A stretch of DNA of 64,000 bases from Lepas anatifera (GCA_034440635.1 JAOTON010001491.1:1-64000); one strand, 5' to 3'. Positions 43,451-59,278 are shown, counted from the stretch's first letter. The notes: generated from the sequence alone by a model not told the origin. Numbers and translations are program-made.

Positions 43451-46400
43451 GTGAGTGGCTTAGTCTGAGCAGCGGACGTAGTGAGAATCATCCTAACCCC
43501 ACATCCTGCTACGTGTTTCACTGCCAAATAGCTGACCTCAGATCGACTTTGACACAAGACAATAGTTGAAATTTTTGGATTTCTATCCATTCTATGTCCT
43601 GGGTGAAAAATTAGGACAGTGGGGAGGGTGGTACAATAAGCAAATAAAAGAATATTGCATAGCATGAGTGAAAGTATGGTTCAACATCTTAAGACTCTAG
43701 AAATACAATACAGACTTCTTAGTTTAACCGGGCCCAGGACTTATAGGTTGTGACAAGTTGTGGGCCCATTTGTCTATTCTACTCGTACCTAGAGGTCCGC
43801 CTAATGTCCTTTCAATAGCCAGAAGGATACAATGGCAAAGACGGAAGACCGCAGCAGCATAATATCATAATTGAAGTGCTTCGATAAATAATACAGTTTC
43901 TAGGGACCAATCAACAAACTAACTGCCAGGGTTCTTGGCATCGTCAACTCTTCCTCGGTCTAGATGGTCTCCAGGGAATCAAATTGATAAAAAATGATGG
44001 ATCAGGGAATCCACGAATGGATCAGGAAATCCGCCAGGCCTTGAATCCGGGCTTTTGTCTCAAATGCCAAACAAATGTCCCAAACCAGAACATTTACCTG
44101 AATGCTGCTACAACGAGATCCCATAAAAGCTTGCCATACTCTGCAGACTAAGCCCTAGGTCAACAGTCTCATATTCTGGCCTGCAGATTTATATCTAACA
44201 TCTGATGTTCAAGCGTGCTGGACCAAGACGATTAAGTATAAATTTGATTTTGTTAAGAAACACTGAAGATTATATATTCGGGCACAGCCCTTCATCAGAA
44301 TCGTGGAGTAATATCAATAATTCTCAGTCCTAGTATAGCCAGACCTCGAATTGAGCTTCACACACAAAAAAAATCTTAACAACTCATCATCATGCTCCTC
44401 GCCGCAGCACTTCAAAACTTATCAACGTATAAATTTGATTTTCTTAAAGATAAGAGAGGAAAGGCAAACGTTTGTGGAAAGAGATCAAGACAGGGTAGAT
44501 TTCAACAAGACGTGATGGAATGGAGGCTGAACTGATGTCTCGTGCGGATCTCTAGTCCTGCCTTTCTGAATGGGCAAACTAAACCACTAGAGCCAGACAG
44601 GGCTCGAACTGCATACTTTTGGAGATTCAAAAGCATCTTAGTGCAATATTTAGCATTTCAAACCCTTAATTTGCTTTCCTAGCATTCTCTCGGAAGCCCC
44701 TGAAATGTACCCATTGAAAAGTGTGTTTCTCCAGAATACGGGATAGAATCTCTAAACCTCTCTAAACCCGTCAAAACACCCCAGTCTGGCATCTCTAGTG
44801 CCATCTACAAAGTTGCATACCTCCCCCGTTTGATTCCAGCTTGAGTTTCTCGCGAAGGATGATTACGTGGGGCAGCGATCGCCACGTAGTAAATACTCTA
44901 TTACAACAAATGTCCCCGTGACCAAACCGTCTACGGACGCCTGTTCGTGAGCCCGCGCTTCTGATGGTGCCATATCAGGTGATCAAAGGCAGTGGTGAAT
45001 GGAACAATAAACGAACATTTCCCTGTTCACTAATCTTCCCCGCAAATTATTCTTACGAGGGAGATGAAACAATGAGTCACCCTACTGAAATAAAAGTTGG
45101 CTTTCAGGTGTCCTTTTTCCATCTCAATCCTGTTAAATGGTATGCATAGAAGAGATCAAGTTTGCCTTTGATTTATTCATTTTAAACCCGGTTACCAATC
45201 TGGTTATCTTGCCAAAAATGAGCTGGCAGTTGATCACTACCGCTCCTTTTACCCCGATTTTTATAAAAAAATATGCACTGGAAATTGGAATCTTATTTTA
45301 TTTCAGTGCGATTCAGCGAGAATGTTCTTACATTTTCATGGATGAAAAACCATTTGAGAAATCTAAATGTTGGATGATTTTCCAAATTAATTCTGATGAG
45401 TGCTCTGAGCACAAACTGCGTGCAAACTGCGAACCGGCACCGCCAAACACTGCCGCCTGTGGCTGCACTGCACCGCCGGACACCTGTCCTGTGCTGGTAG
45501 GCTGTCCCGCAGGACATACCTGTGCATACAAGCGAGACGGCCAAACTCGCATATCTGCGGTTGCATTCGCCTGTTTCACTTTTGAAAACAGTTTTCAGAA
45601 GTTGTGTCAGCGCATTTGGGTTACTTGGCTTATTCCTGGTCAATCGACGCTCATTTTGGCCCAGTTTGTTGATAAATAAGGTTGCCGAGACTTATTTGAA
45701 GAGTTGATGTTTTCTGGTGCACCATCGGTGCTATTTCAATGCACGCACTTCAGTCCCCATGCTGATTTCCGCTCAATTCTCCTGACGTGAGCGCTTTCAG
45801 ATACTTACAATTGACTGGCTCGGACGACTCGTATTTCTCAATCCATTGTCTGCCATTACTATAGTCCTCCCTCGATAGAAGGACCGGGAGGAGCCGTGAA
45901 ATTCACTCAACCCCTCTTTAATTAATGGGTGACATTAGGGCCATGAAGTGACACGGAATCTCATAATTTAGGTTTTTTATAGAGGGAAATATAGGATACG
46001 GCTGGTGGTCAGGGACAAATCTGAGGGGAAGGAAGGCTGGACGAAGTTCCTCAGTTGCATAGAGGGCCTCTGCTGCCTTTGTTAGAGTCCTGCGCCGAAA
46101 CCGTCGACATGCACCTGGGTAGTACCAAAACTGTGCGGTGCGGCTCGTGGTTTACAATTGACTTGCGAAGTTGATCCGTGCAAATGTCCTAATTTTTCAG
46201 GTTATACCATGTAGGGGACGTGTTCTTACTGCCATAAAGCCACCCCTTAAATGTGCACCCCCCTCTTTGTCAGTCTCAAAGACCTGACTGAATTTTTGGC
46301 AGCTCCTCTAGGAAAGCAGTGTCTGATATGTCTTACAGTGGTTTATCAATTTGTCCAATCTAAACACAGTGATGTCTGATAATTCTGACTGTGGTTTATC

Positions 46401-46539
46401 AATTTGTTTTAACCTAAGCACAGTGGTGTCTCTCTGATTTTTTTACCAAGTCCAAGCTTCGCTACCTGCGGATGGGCCTTTAAAAAATCACCAGCCTTCC
46501 AAGATAAAAGGAATTTCGTTCAGAATGATCACTTCAACA
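43451..46539. other. Presumed Vsx intron; no exon recognised
   Basis: No helix-3 exon or CVC-domain motif is visible. A 44000-44045 fragment (GATCAGGAAATCCGCCAGG, CTTGAATCCGGG) resembles the body of SINE family A. A GC-rich patch at 45410-45540 sits in otherwise AT-rich DNA and gives a Cys-rich plus-strand frame, but no family fits. Otherwise nothing. Confidence 0.45.
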
Positions 46540-46696
46540 CAGTGGCGGATCCAAGATTTTATTTCAGGGGAGGGGGAGGCTAGGGGACTCGAGCCTCCCC
46601 CTTCATTGCCTCCCAACAGTTTCCCGCTATGCATTTACTATAGGCACTCGGACATGGGGGACTTGAGCCCCCGAGCCCTCCTTGTATCCGCCACTG
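46540..46696 (+). mobile_element. hAT-like MITE, CAGTGGCGGATCC type
   Basis: A 157-bp element with 14-bp inverted ends CAGTGGCGGATCCA and TGTATCCGCCACTG. The flanks CTTCAACA and CTTGGATA match at 5 of 8. The interior (TTCATTGCCTCCCAACAG, ATAGGCACTC) matches 14166-14302. No ORF. Confidence 0.8.
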
Positions 46697-47998
46697 CTTG
46701 GATACTGCTAAAGTGTCTCATTTACCGTATACTGATACCGCCCTGTGGCCTCGCCCGCCTTCCCTTTTCGTAGCGAAGCCCATTATCCATTCATTATGCA
46801 TTATCCATCCATTCATTCATTCACATTCACTACTTGCGGCTGATAAGCATACATTTACATGTTAACTGTGCAAGACAGAATCAGTACCTTTGAGAGACAT
46901 ATCCACCGAACTATGCCAATTTCTTCTGCAATCACGTAGTCCTCTGAATTTCACCAACAGATCCCGAGTTTGGCTTGAATGACAGCCTTGAGGCGGTTAT
47001 TATTCCTCATAATCTTCTGCATGCTTATTATCCTGAAGGCCCTCTTTATTTGGAGAATCCGTTCACTGGCGCAGTGGTTAAGTCCACTGGTCGCTCCTTT
47101 TACTGTCACTGAGTTTGTTTATAGGGCTTCTGTAAGGCAAGGTAGGAGGCCACATTTCAGGTTCTTCAGTGTCGAAAATAGGGTCTTCAACAGAGTCATG
47201 CTGCATCACCTTGGCAGCATGGCAGGCCTATGCCTATGCCTATGCTCAATGCCCAATGCCTAAGCTCAATCCCAGAGTCTAACCCCAATGCGGCCGCTCT
47301 ACAGCCTCTTGGCTGATTTACGACTTTAACAAACAGTCAGATGTCTCCATAATTCCTTCCGGAGGCAACCTTTGACCCTCTTGGATCTTGTTCATGCTAA
47401 TCTGGACTTCAGAGCGACGAGCCCTCCTTTCGCTTGCGTCAGCAGGACAGATGAGAAGTTTCCAGCCTCCTTATTGTCTGCAATATTTTATTTCGTTTCA
47501 TTTATTCAGGTTCATCAGCAACATCTATATACAAACCCAGTTACACCTGAGGCCAAATGAGGAAACGAGAGTAATGAATACTTATAATGTTACAACTTCA
47601 TAGCGCGATTAGTTGAATACACTTGATGTAGATCGACATTAGCAAACATGAAACATAAATAAAATACATTCAGAACAAGACAATACACTAAAAAAGTCAC
47701 AACTAAGAAGCCTAAAATAGGTGATCTTCATATGCTTACTAGCACTGGCTCTAAAACCACTAAACGTGACGCACTTAATAACAAAATTTATATGACTATT
47801 GTAAGGGTTCGGTTAGAACTGGAGGTTATAAACTCGATTACCACAAAAAATACCAATTTCCATGTCGGAAAACCGGACGTTGAGAGAGCACCGGATATTG
47901 TCTCACCACGGCTGAGTTGTTGCAGGTCAAACATATTTCTTAAGCTGATTTGCACTTCAACGACGAGCACTTCTATGAGAGCATTCTATTTTCTGTAG
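46697..47998. other. No supported gene; possible degraded tRNA-like sequence near 47067
   Basis: TGGCGCAGTGGTTAAGTC at about 47070 is an A-box-like string, but no B box is found at the right distance. A CATTCATTCATT microsatellite is near 46790-46825. The open frames 46979-47603 show no domain. Confidence 0.4.
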
Positions 47999-48304
47999 CT
48001 TGTCCAATTCTGTACATTCAACCTCCAATCCGACCCTTCCAGTAATCATTCTGCTATAGCTAGGAAAGCCCGGAACCTTCCTATTTATCCTACTAGCACG
48101 GACTCTAAAGAGAGCTCATCGCTGAAGTCCAAACTGACAAGAAGAAGAGCCCAGCAAGTCGATGACTGCTTTCAGAAGGAAGGCACTTATGATCCTCTCT
48201 GGAACAGTGAAAGAAGTAGCAAGTGAATCTAGCAGCAGCACCAGTGAACCGACTCGGAACAAAGGGCGTTTACAGCGGCCTCAGTCTGAGGACGAGAATG
48301 AATA
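47999..48304 (+). pseudogene. Possible coding relic, unidentified
   Basis: A frame without an ATG is open from just after the TAG at 47996-47998 to a TGA near 48225 (…RRRAQQVDDCFQKEGTYDPL…). The next frame carries on as ESSSSTSEPTRNKGRLQRPQ then SEDENE and a stop at about 48304. A single-base shift near 48225 would join them. The Ser-rich acidic C-terminus looks protein-like, but I know no family match and there is no second line of evidence. It lies 60 bp left of a MITE. Confidence 0.3.
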
Positions 48305-49158
48305 ATGGCCGTCTCAAGATGGCATAACTCTGACCGCCACAAGTGCGTCGATTTTTGGCGACATTTTGGCCTCACTAAGGGAGGGGGCATCCATGGCCCC
48401 CTAAGTTTTTCTCAGAATAACAGGAAAAACGACAAGGTGCAGCACCATGGTTGAGGTATCTACCTCTCACCCCATCATTTTCCCACCATCCCTGAAAATT
48501 TTTACCCCAGGCCACATTAGGTCAGGTCACCAGGTGAGGTCAAACAAGGTCACCTCACTTCAACTTTGGAGCTCTACCATACCTAAATTTCTAGGGCGAT
48601 CGATTAAAAATTGTCTACACTTTATGGCCCCTCCAGGTTCACCAAATTTACATCCGGGATTTTGTTTTTATTTAGTGACCTGGGTGAGGCCATGAGGCAA
48701 CCTCTCCCATTGAATAAAAAACATGGGGAAAAGTTGCTTTATGATCTAAAAGTCACATTTTTTTGCAAATGCTCAATTTCTCACTAAAACATTCTTGGTC
48801 ACCTTTGACGAATTCCAAGGGCGATATTTTCCATTTGATTTATCTGAGGTCATCTTTAGGTCACCAGGGGTCAAAACAAGTATTTTGGCGATAATATTTT
48901 ACTTAATCCAGCTAGAGTGCTGAATTAAACACCATCGTGTACGTCTCGTCACTGGCTTTCATTTGATATACGGCAAGGTCACATTCTTACCTTTCGTGAC
49001 ATCAGGCCATGCTAGGTCAAGAAGTACCCTCTGGAAGTCAAACCACTGGCGGGAGGTCATTATATTTCACTTAGCAGAGAAAGCTCTAGAATTTTATATC
49101 AAATGTACTTTACCAGATCTCGATAGCTCTAATGGCATGAGAGCTATGCCTAGGTTTC

Positions 49159-49582
49159 TTAAAGGGAATAAGGCACCTTGGTCTAATCCAGGAATTTAGT
49201 GTAGGTAGGGGTATTTTTAGCCGAAAATCTTAAAAACGTCCATGATTTCTCTGAAAAATGTACAATGAGCTCAATATTTTGATTTGTAAAATGCTCTCTC
49301 GTCATGATCTGGTAACTACTACCCTATTCAATTGGCTTCAAGGGCTTCAATTGGCTGATTACTCACCGTGATATCAGCGCTGTCGTCACACCAATAGCTG
49401 ACAACTGTGGCCGCCTGGCTGGGGTACATGTGGGGTACATTTCAGGTAGGTTTTTAGCTTTTCTCCACGGAAATTTGGAATTTAAAGACAAATGATATAT
49501 TGAGTACCGGGTTTTCCAGCATGCTTTACAACTTGGCTATCTCAGTTAAAATCACGTTATAAAGGTGCCACATTCCCTTTAA
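49159..49582 (+). mobile_element. AGGGAATGTGGC TTAA MITE, nested copy
   Basis: TTAA lies at 49159-49162 and 49579-49582. The left end is AGGGAATAAGGCACCTTGG, the right AAAGGTGCCACATTCCCT. Around it the host MITE sequence resumes (GCCTAGGTTTC before, GCATTGCATATTTTAGTGG after). The sister copy at 36613 reads through this point with TTAC instead of TTAA, so the pre-insertion target is reconstructable. Confidence 0.87.
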
Positions 49583-49611
49583 GCATTGCATATTTTAGTG
49601 GAAATCGCCTA

Positions 49612-49738
49612 TCGTGACCATTGGGGGATGCAGGGGGGGAATTCCAGCCATGGTCCCCTCAAAGCGCTGGAAGGGGGGTCAAATGATCTTTTGTCCCCCC
49701 AAAGGCCGGATTTTTTTAAGGTGTTTACACTAGGACTG
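49612..49738 (+). mobile_element. hAT-like GGACGCAG MITE, 3'-truncated
   Basis: It starts CATTGGGGGATGCAGG and follows the family through AAAGCGCTGGAAGG, CCAAAGGCCGGA and TTTTTTAAGGTGT, then stops after about 127 bp of an expected 285. The adjoining part of the host MITE is also missing, so a deletion took both. Confidence 0.7.
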
Positions 49739-49905
49739 TTAAGGAATTGAATCTTCGCTAATTGAAATCATACTGAATTTACACGAGCTTTCCAATGCAC
49801 TTAGCAGATTTGTACTAAACCCCATCTTTTTCGGAGTTAGAGGGGGGCATCGATGACCCCCGGTGGAGCGAAGGTGGTGCCGGACCCGCAGTGGGGCGTG
49901 CGTGA

Positions 49906-50344
49906 AAGGGAGCCGCCTTCCCGACAAAATTTATTTAATCTTTGAACGCGGGTGACCTTTAAAGTCCCTTCCGGAAGTAGTGAAGCTTAGATATGGTCCA
50001 AAATATCCCAGAGGAGCCGCTGTCCTGCACGGACTATAGCTCGCCGTTTCAGCATTACACAGGTCCATGTCGGGACCCCTCGGCACAGGGCTCTTACAGA
50101 AGGGCAGGGGGCCACCCTTGAAGACCTAATGGCTGTGCCCAGTCTTTCTTCCTTTTGATCCTTTCCTGACCAGACTTATTCTATATTTCACCTGATAAGT
50201 AGAGGTTAAAGCACGGCACTATGTGTCACTTCATGGGTTCCCATATCACCCACAATTTAAGGAAGGGTTGAGATGTGTTCCACGATCCGTGCCCTCCCCC
50301 CATCGAGGGAGAAATGTTGTCAGGGCTGAGAACTGAGAAATCCA
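49906..50344. other. No supported gene
   Basis: Ordinary sequence between two MITEs; nothing recognised. Confidence 0.4.
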
Positions 50345-50495
50345 TACTCTCATTCTGAGGATGGGGGGAGTGACATTTCAGGGGGTGGGCACCATCGACC
50401 TTTCAGGGGGTCGCTGTGACTATTTCAGGGGGCGCCGAGGGTCGATCCGGGGGGACAAGTTCCTCCCCCTTGTTCATCCCTTGGATCCGCTTATG
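50345..50495 (+). mobile_element. hAT-like GGATCC MITE, 5'-truncated
   Basis: It keeps the right 150 bp of the 27833 family: GACATTTCAGGGGGTGGGCA, CACCATCGACCTTTCAGG, GTGACTATTTCAGGGGGCG, GAGGGTCGATCCGG, ending CCCTTGGATCCGCTTATG. The left terminus is missing, so no TSD can be read. Confidence 0.78.
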
Positions 50496-51549
50496 GCTTC
50501 AGCAGCCTTATGTATAAACCAACTAGGGCAAAATGTGCGTCAATCGACTAGCAATGAACAAAATCACGTGAAAAGACACTGAATCAATAAATTGTGATAA
50601 TTTTTTTTCCGACGTGAAAAGGCCTAATCTGCACAGATGCAATAGTAGAAATGCAATGTTGTAGAAATACCATCAGAATATCATGACCCCATACTAAATA
50701 GATACAGTGAGTGTCGAAACAACGGCTTTAAAGGGAAATAGACGAAAACAAATTATTGTGGTTTCTTGCTATTTGAAAAATCTTGATGATAAACTGTGAA
50801 TTATTTTTGTATCTTTGGTAAAATTTTGGAGGCCACTCAACTATTATTGAAATATTTTAACGGTACCAGTAAAAGGCTAGAACTTGCTCTTCATCTCAAC
50901 TTTTTTAAAAGCTATTTAAAGTTTTAAAGTATTTGTTTTTGTAATAAAAATGTCTGTTCTCCGGTATTTGTATTTGAATTAATTTAACAAATCCTATAAA
51001 AACTACAAAATGAATCAGTTTGCCCTAAAATGGAGCATAAAACAATTGCTCAAGTCTTCAAACGTATCGTACCTCAGGTCTTCAGTGGTTCTTTTTTACA
51101 AAACTCCCAGGATGACGAAACTTTTGCGTCAGATAGGTTACGTGACCAAGGTATGAGAATTCCTGGGCTTCTGATTGGTCAGTTATGATTTCTTCAAACT
51201 CCTATATTTCTATTTAAAAAATGGAATGTTGTTTTCTTCAATAATTTTTCTATGTGATAGTTTGAGGTTCTTCACCACTGTTTAGAACAGATATGACCTA
51301 GTTCATAGAAAAATTGATGGTCATAGCCGAGGCTACGTCATTTGATCGATAGTGATAATTATCGATAAGTCGTCTAAAAATGTTGACTTTGAGAGCGATT
51401 TTAGTGCATTTGGAGGCCGAATCTGCAAAAATAAGAAAGTGACTTCTGAAACAGCCTTTTGTGTCTTTTTGATCTAGCCAATAATTTTTTCGTGTCAATT
51501 TTAATCTCCCTTTAATTACTACTCTAAGTTACGCAGGTACATAACGAAA
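50496..51549. other. AT-rich, no supported gene
   Basis: Long A/T runs, no family repeats, no exon-like frame. Confidence 0.45.
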
Positions 51550-51562
51550 AGGTAAATACATC

Positions 51563-51738
51563 TAATAATTGTTGGGGCTTAGCGACGCATCAATTGCCAA
51601 GGCCATATGGCGTCGCCAACTCTCACTCTGTTCGGAGGGATTTGGATGATCAGATCAACTTATTCAGAGGCTCCGCCAGGACTTGAACCCGGGACCGGTG
51701 GCTTAGAAGACATGTATCCACTAAGCCACCCATCACAT
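51563..51738 (-). mobile_element. tRNA-derived SINE, family A, well-preserved copy
   Basis: On the minus strand it begins GGTGGCTTAGTGGATACATG (A box TGGCTTAGTGG) and has GTCCCGGGTTCAAGTCC (B box GGTTCAAGTCC) about 40 bp later. It ends in the tail CCATATGGCCTTGGCAATTG, ATGCGTCGCTAAGCCCC, then AACAATTATTA. A perfect 13-bp TSD AGGTAAATACATC lies at 51550-51562 and 51739-51751. Both Pol III boxes are near consensus. LINE-mediated insertion is implied; the partner LINE is unknown. Confidence 0.92.
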
Positions 51739-51751
51739 AGGTAAATACATC

Positions 51752-53219
51752 AATTGTTTGGGTCAAGGCCATGTCATATCCACAATGTTATTAAGATCTT
51801 GTGATATATGCAATCTGCAAAAAATGTCTAGTTGAATCAACAGGATAAACAACAGGGAAGGTCACGAAAACAATCTGCAAACATTATGTTTCACGCTAGT
51901 GCACGCAGCTTAATGTCTCGTTAACGTTGTCGGTTCATGACATGAATGGGGGTGACCCGAATGCATTAAGGTTTAATTAGAACCGAGACGGACGCAGAGT
52001 AATCGAGACTCTGGACCAGACACGTCGCTTTGAGAGCAATAAGAAGTCTGAGGAATTCCATCGGTGTCTGAAAGGCCTGCGTGGATTAAACCATACAGAC
52101 ATATTTACACAATTAGCCCCATTCTAGAGCACTGCCCCATGCCTTGAATGACGACATTAACAGGTTCCACGACAGGCGCCGGCAGGTTGACAGGCGCAGG
52201 GACGCCAATTATCAGACCTTAAAGAGCAGAGCCATCCTTTTGCGGGTGGCCCTGACAGCCAGGGAGAATTTAATCCGTTGGCGGGCCGAGGGCGGCTGCC
52301 GCCCTGCCGCCCTCCCAGCGCGCTCCCCCTCCCCAATTACCCATTCATGAGATGTCAACGCCCCAACAGGTGCGAACTCAATACAAGTCACGATAACAAA
52401 GCAGAATTGATTGGTGCCGGAGCTGAACTTGATGGCTGCTCAAAGTCATTCTGAAAGCACCTTGCTACCCCAGTCTAAATTAAACTATGACACTATTTCT
52501 AACGTCATCGAATGCAATTACTCGCCCAATAAATTGCATCTAATTCGGACAACTTATAGTGGGCTTGAACCGAGTGAGAACTTCCGAATAGATAGCAGAA
52601 ATTTTCGTAAAAGTCAACCAACGGGATCCATGACTCTGTATTGAACATTGCGCTCCTGAGTCACAGGTCCCGGCTCAAGTCCAGGCGGGTTCTTGCGTGT
52701 GCCTCATCTGATCCCCAAAGCATTCCCGACGGGGTGGCTTTGGACACGCCGCGTGACCTGTGTTGACTGTACGTTGTCAAACGCCGAGAAGGATTCAAAT
52801 CATGGAGCCAAGAGCCAGTGCCTTCACTGGCGGCAGTAACATAACACTGACCAATGCAATCCACTCGCTGCACTAATACCGCAGCCATTAGCACTTCCTA
52901 TTGTTGGCAAAATACGCAATTAATACACGAAGGATAGCTTTCCTGAACACTGCGGCCGAAAAAGAAGCTGATGTTTACACATGCCTCATGTATATATCAA
53001 GACCATAAACTGGACAAGATCCAGAGTGAAAAGACTCTATTCCATGGTCTTTACAAACAACTGTGTTCTGCAATACATGGCTCACAATTATCAACTAGAT
53101 CTTCTGGTGTGCATTAACTTTCAAGGTGTCAACCGAAGCTTTGCATTGCATTTGCACCCAAGCGCACATGAAATCACACTTAAGAGACAGAACATATGCA
53201 AGCTCAGTAACGGCAGGTT
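51752..53219. other. No supported gene; GC-rich segment at 52.1-52.35 kb
   Basis: The 52130-52350 segment (CCACGACAGGCGCCGGCAGG, CCAATTATCAGACCTTAAAG, CCGCCCTGCCGCCCTCCC) is GC-rich, repeat-free and has TAATTA/TAATCC-like sites. It is a candidate conserved non-coding element, by composition only. No exon was found. Confidence 0.35.
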
Positions 53220-53350
53220 TAAGGGACCTAACACAAGCTCCGGGTGCCCCCGATCGGCCTAGGGGAGTCTTAGGCCAGCTCAGGGGGCCAGATCAGCTCA
53301 GGATCCCCCACACAGGCTCTGGGAGCCGGTATACCAGCTCAAGAGATTCC
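53220..53350. repeat. Degenerate minisatellite (CCAGCTC-GGGGGCC type)
   Basis: About five units of 20-24 bp, including GGCCAGCTCAGGGGGCCAGA, TCAGCTCAGGATCCCCCACA and CAGGCTCTGGGAGCCGG. The motif is the same as at 2030-2250 and 23830-23970. Confidence 0.5.
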
Positions 53351-55128
53351 TCAGGCAAGCTATCTAGGTTTATTCATTTTATGTCTCATATTACAATTAG
53401 AACTGGTTATCCAGGGGGCCCACTGCAGAAAAGTGGCTAATCAGGTGGGGGAGGGGCGGAGACAGTGGCGCCCTGTTCCCACGCTTATGTTGGGCCATCT
53501 CCCCGTCTTGTGGACACTTACCAGGCAAAGGCATAGATGTATGGGTCCCTGGCAGCTAATCTGGACATGATATATTCATAATCCCTTGTGTCATTTCTGG
53601 CCACGCCTATGGTTGAAAATGTGGTAGAGGTGGATAGCTAAAATAGTTTGTTTGACGAGACGGGAATTCTAACAGAAATCGTTTTGATCCAAAATGTCTG
53701 CCAAATTTGACATGTGCACAATTAAGAACACTCAACTTGTGACTAATTATGGCTCATGCCCCAAAGATGCACAATCTTGCTTTTAAGTAGGGGAAAGTGT
53801 AAGTATTGCGCCCCCTAACTAATTGCACCCCCTTATAACAGAGAAAGGTACTAGTGGCAGTTTGTTTTGGGCAGCTTAATCCAGTTCTCTCCTCCAATCC
53901 ATACATTTTCCCAGCTTTTCAATGAATTCGTACATAAGAATGTATTTTAGATTTCGATTGTGCCACAGGAGCGTCATAGCCCCATGACGAAATCCATGGA
54001 GCGAAGCAGATTGAGATTTCTCAAGAGGCTCTATTCTGGCCGCTTGGCGGTTCTAACAGTTGATGCCAGGGCTCTGCAATTGTGTAGGACGATAGCCCTT
54101 TTACGCTAGACGCCCAAACTAAGGCCCCCAAATCTAAATTCAAAATAGTTTTTGAGAAATTTTAGAACCAATGTTTTCAATTTTGCATTTTTCTCATTTT
54201 TATTTCTTAATTGACGAACTTAAAATTTTCCTCCTTTTGAATAAGCAACAGGGGCCACCTAAGAAAAAAAATTGAACTGGTCCGAAAATATTTATTACGC
54301 CAAAACGCAGTATTTCTAATACAAGCAAAAAAGCTATTGAAATTTGACGGCCGACATATAAGCTCAAAATGTCAGAAGGCACGCTTCAGTTAGTTTAAAG
54401 ACAGCCACCTGGAGGCAGCTAGGTCAATTTTCTTGTGCTTAGGCATAGTTTCCAGAGGAAAACATAAAATTCTGACCTAGGTTTTGCCATTTTACCGGAG
54501 GACTGCATTTTTGCTCATTTCATTTAAATCTTAATATCTCGCGATCTAATGCACCGATTTGACTTCTCATTTCAATTAATTAAAGAAAATCCCTTCCACC
54601 TGATAATATTTGGAGATGGATATCGTGATATTAAAATTCATTCTTTTATATGTATAAATATAATTTTAGTAGAAAACCTTTTATTTGCAGCTTCTCGGTT
54701 CCGAGCACATGTCATTCACAAGCTCAGAATTGACATGGCTGAATAGGAAAATTAATCGCAGTAATTTCATTCATTTACACTACCCACTTATCTCCAACGG
54801 CTTTCGAGTATTTCGTCCTAAAGGGTATTTGAAGGAGCTAAATATCTCGGAACATGTTTGCTTCTCACCATGGTTTCAAGTCCTCAAAATGAATGGAAGT
54901 GGATGCAATTTGGCATGAAGCTAGCATAGGGCCCTGGGTCGCCGATACAAGTGATTCTAGACCAATATAATATTTGGTTCGTCTTCTAGAAGCAGCTTTA
55001 TACCATGCCTTTCCCGAACGAACACAACACCCGGCGCCAAGGTCACGGCATCGTTTTGATTGAGTGATACCGGCCAGTGACCTCCTGACGGGTTACAGGT
55101 GTAGGGTTAGTGGGAGTCGGTATAGTGT
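53351..55128. other. No supported gene
   Basis: AT-rich sequence. WFQ appears by chance in the frame near 54870 but is not followed by NRRAKW, so it is not the missing Vsx exon. Confidence 0.45.
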
Positions 55129-55265
55129 GGCGCGGTGGTCTGGTGGTTATAGGTCCTGGCTCGAGATTAGGGGCGGCCGGTTCGAATCCAGGATGATGAT
55201 GATGATTTGGGCTTAAGGGCGCGCCAACCCTAAAGGTCATATAGCGCCCATGTCACTGCCAGTAA
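55129..55265 (+). mobile_element. tRNA-like SINE, family B, with (ATG)n
   Basis: The head GTGGCGCGGTGGTCTGGTGG is A-box-like and GGCCGGTTCGAATCCAGG carries a perfect B box. It is followed by five ATG/GAT units and the tail TTGGGCTTAAGGGCGCGCCA, ACCCTAAAGGTCATATAGCG. The same tail without a tRNA head lies at 40741-40824. No TSD could be read. It sits just beyond the 3' end of the I-clade LINE. Confidence 0.72.
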
Positions 55266-55483
55266 AACACAACGTAAAATATACATCCGCTGAACACTGC
55301 CTTGTTACCCTTATTCCTTGCAGTTAGTTGTGTCTGTAAACAAAATAGCTAAAAGAAGGTTCACATCAGTCCAATCGGTTCTCAGAGAGTGGGGATTTCC
55401 GAAAAGCTTAACCAACACAGTTCGTAGAAAAAGAAGAAAAAAACTCACATTCACATTGTCACTCCCTATCAAAGCACAAGTCC

Positions 55484-59278
<3,795 letters not shown>

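Larger units (their letters stand above)
48366..49905 (-). mobile_element. AGGTCA-rich TTAA MITE, reverse copy broken by two later insertions
   Basis: It is the reverse of the 36613 subfamily: GGCATCCATGGCCCCCTAAG near 48384, CAGGCCACATTAGGTCAGG, GGAGCTCTACCATACCTAAA, then after the inserts GAGCTTTCCAATGCACTTAG, TTTTTCGGAGTTAGAGGGGG and ATGACCCCCGGTGGAGCG near 49850. The outer TTAA sites are eroded (borders approximate). Inside are a 424-bp TTAA MITE (49159-49582) and a truncated GGACGCAG MITE (49612-49738). Confidence 0.75.

Noticed and set aside
44570..44630. Minus-strand tRNA-like boxes
   Set aside because: The A-like and B-like strings are in the wrong order for a tRNA or SINE.
45137..45679. 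180-aa frame with a Cys-rich segment resembling a small protease-inhibitor domain
   Set aside because: Cys spacing fits no family I can name, the N-terminal part is AT-rich filler, and there are no splice or start signals.
47060..47120. tRNA gene candidate (TGGCGCAGTGGTTAAG)
   Set aside because: There is no B box at the right distance and no cloverleaf; at best a degraded SINE head.
54860..54918. PWFQV peptide considered as the missing helix-3 exon of Vsx
   Set aside because: It is not followed by NRRAKW and is not bounded by an acceptor.
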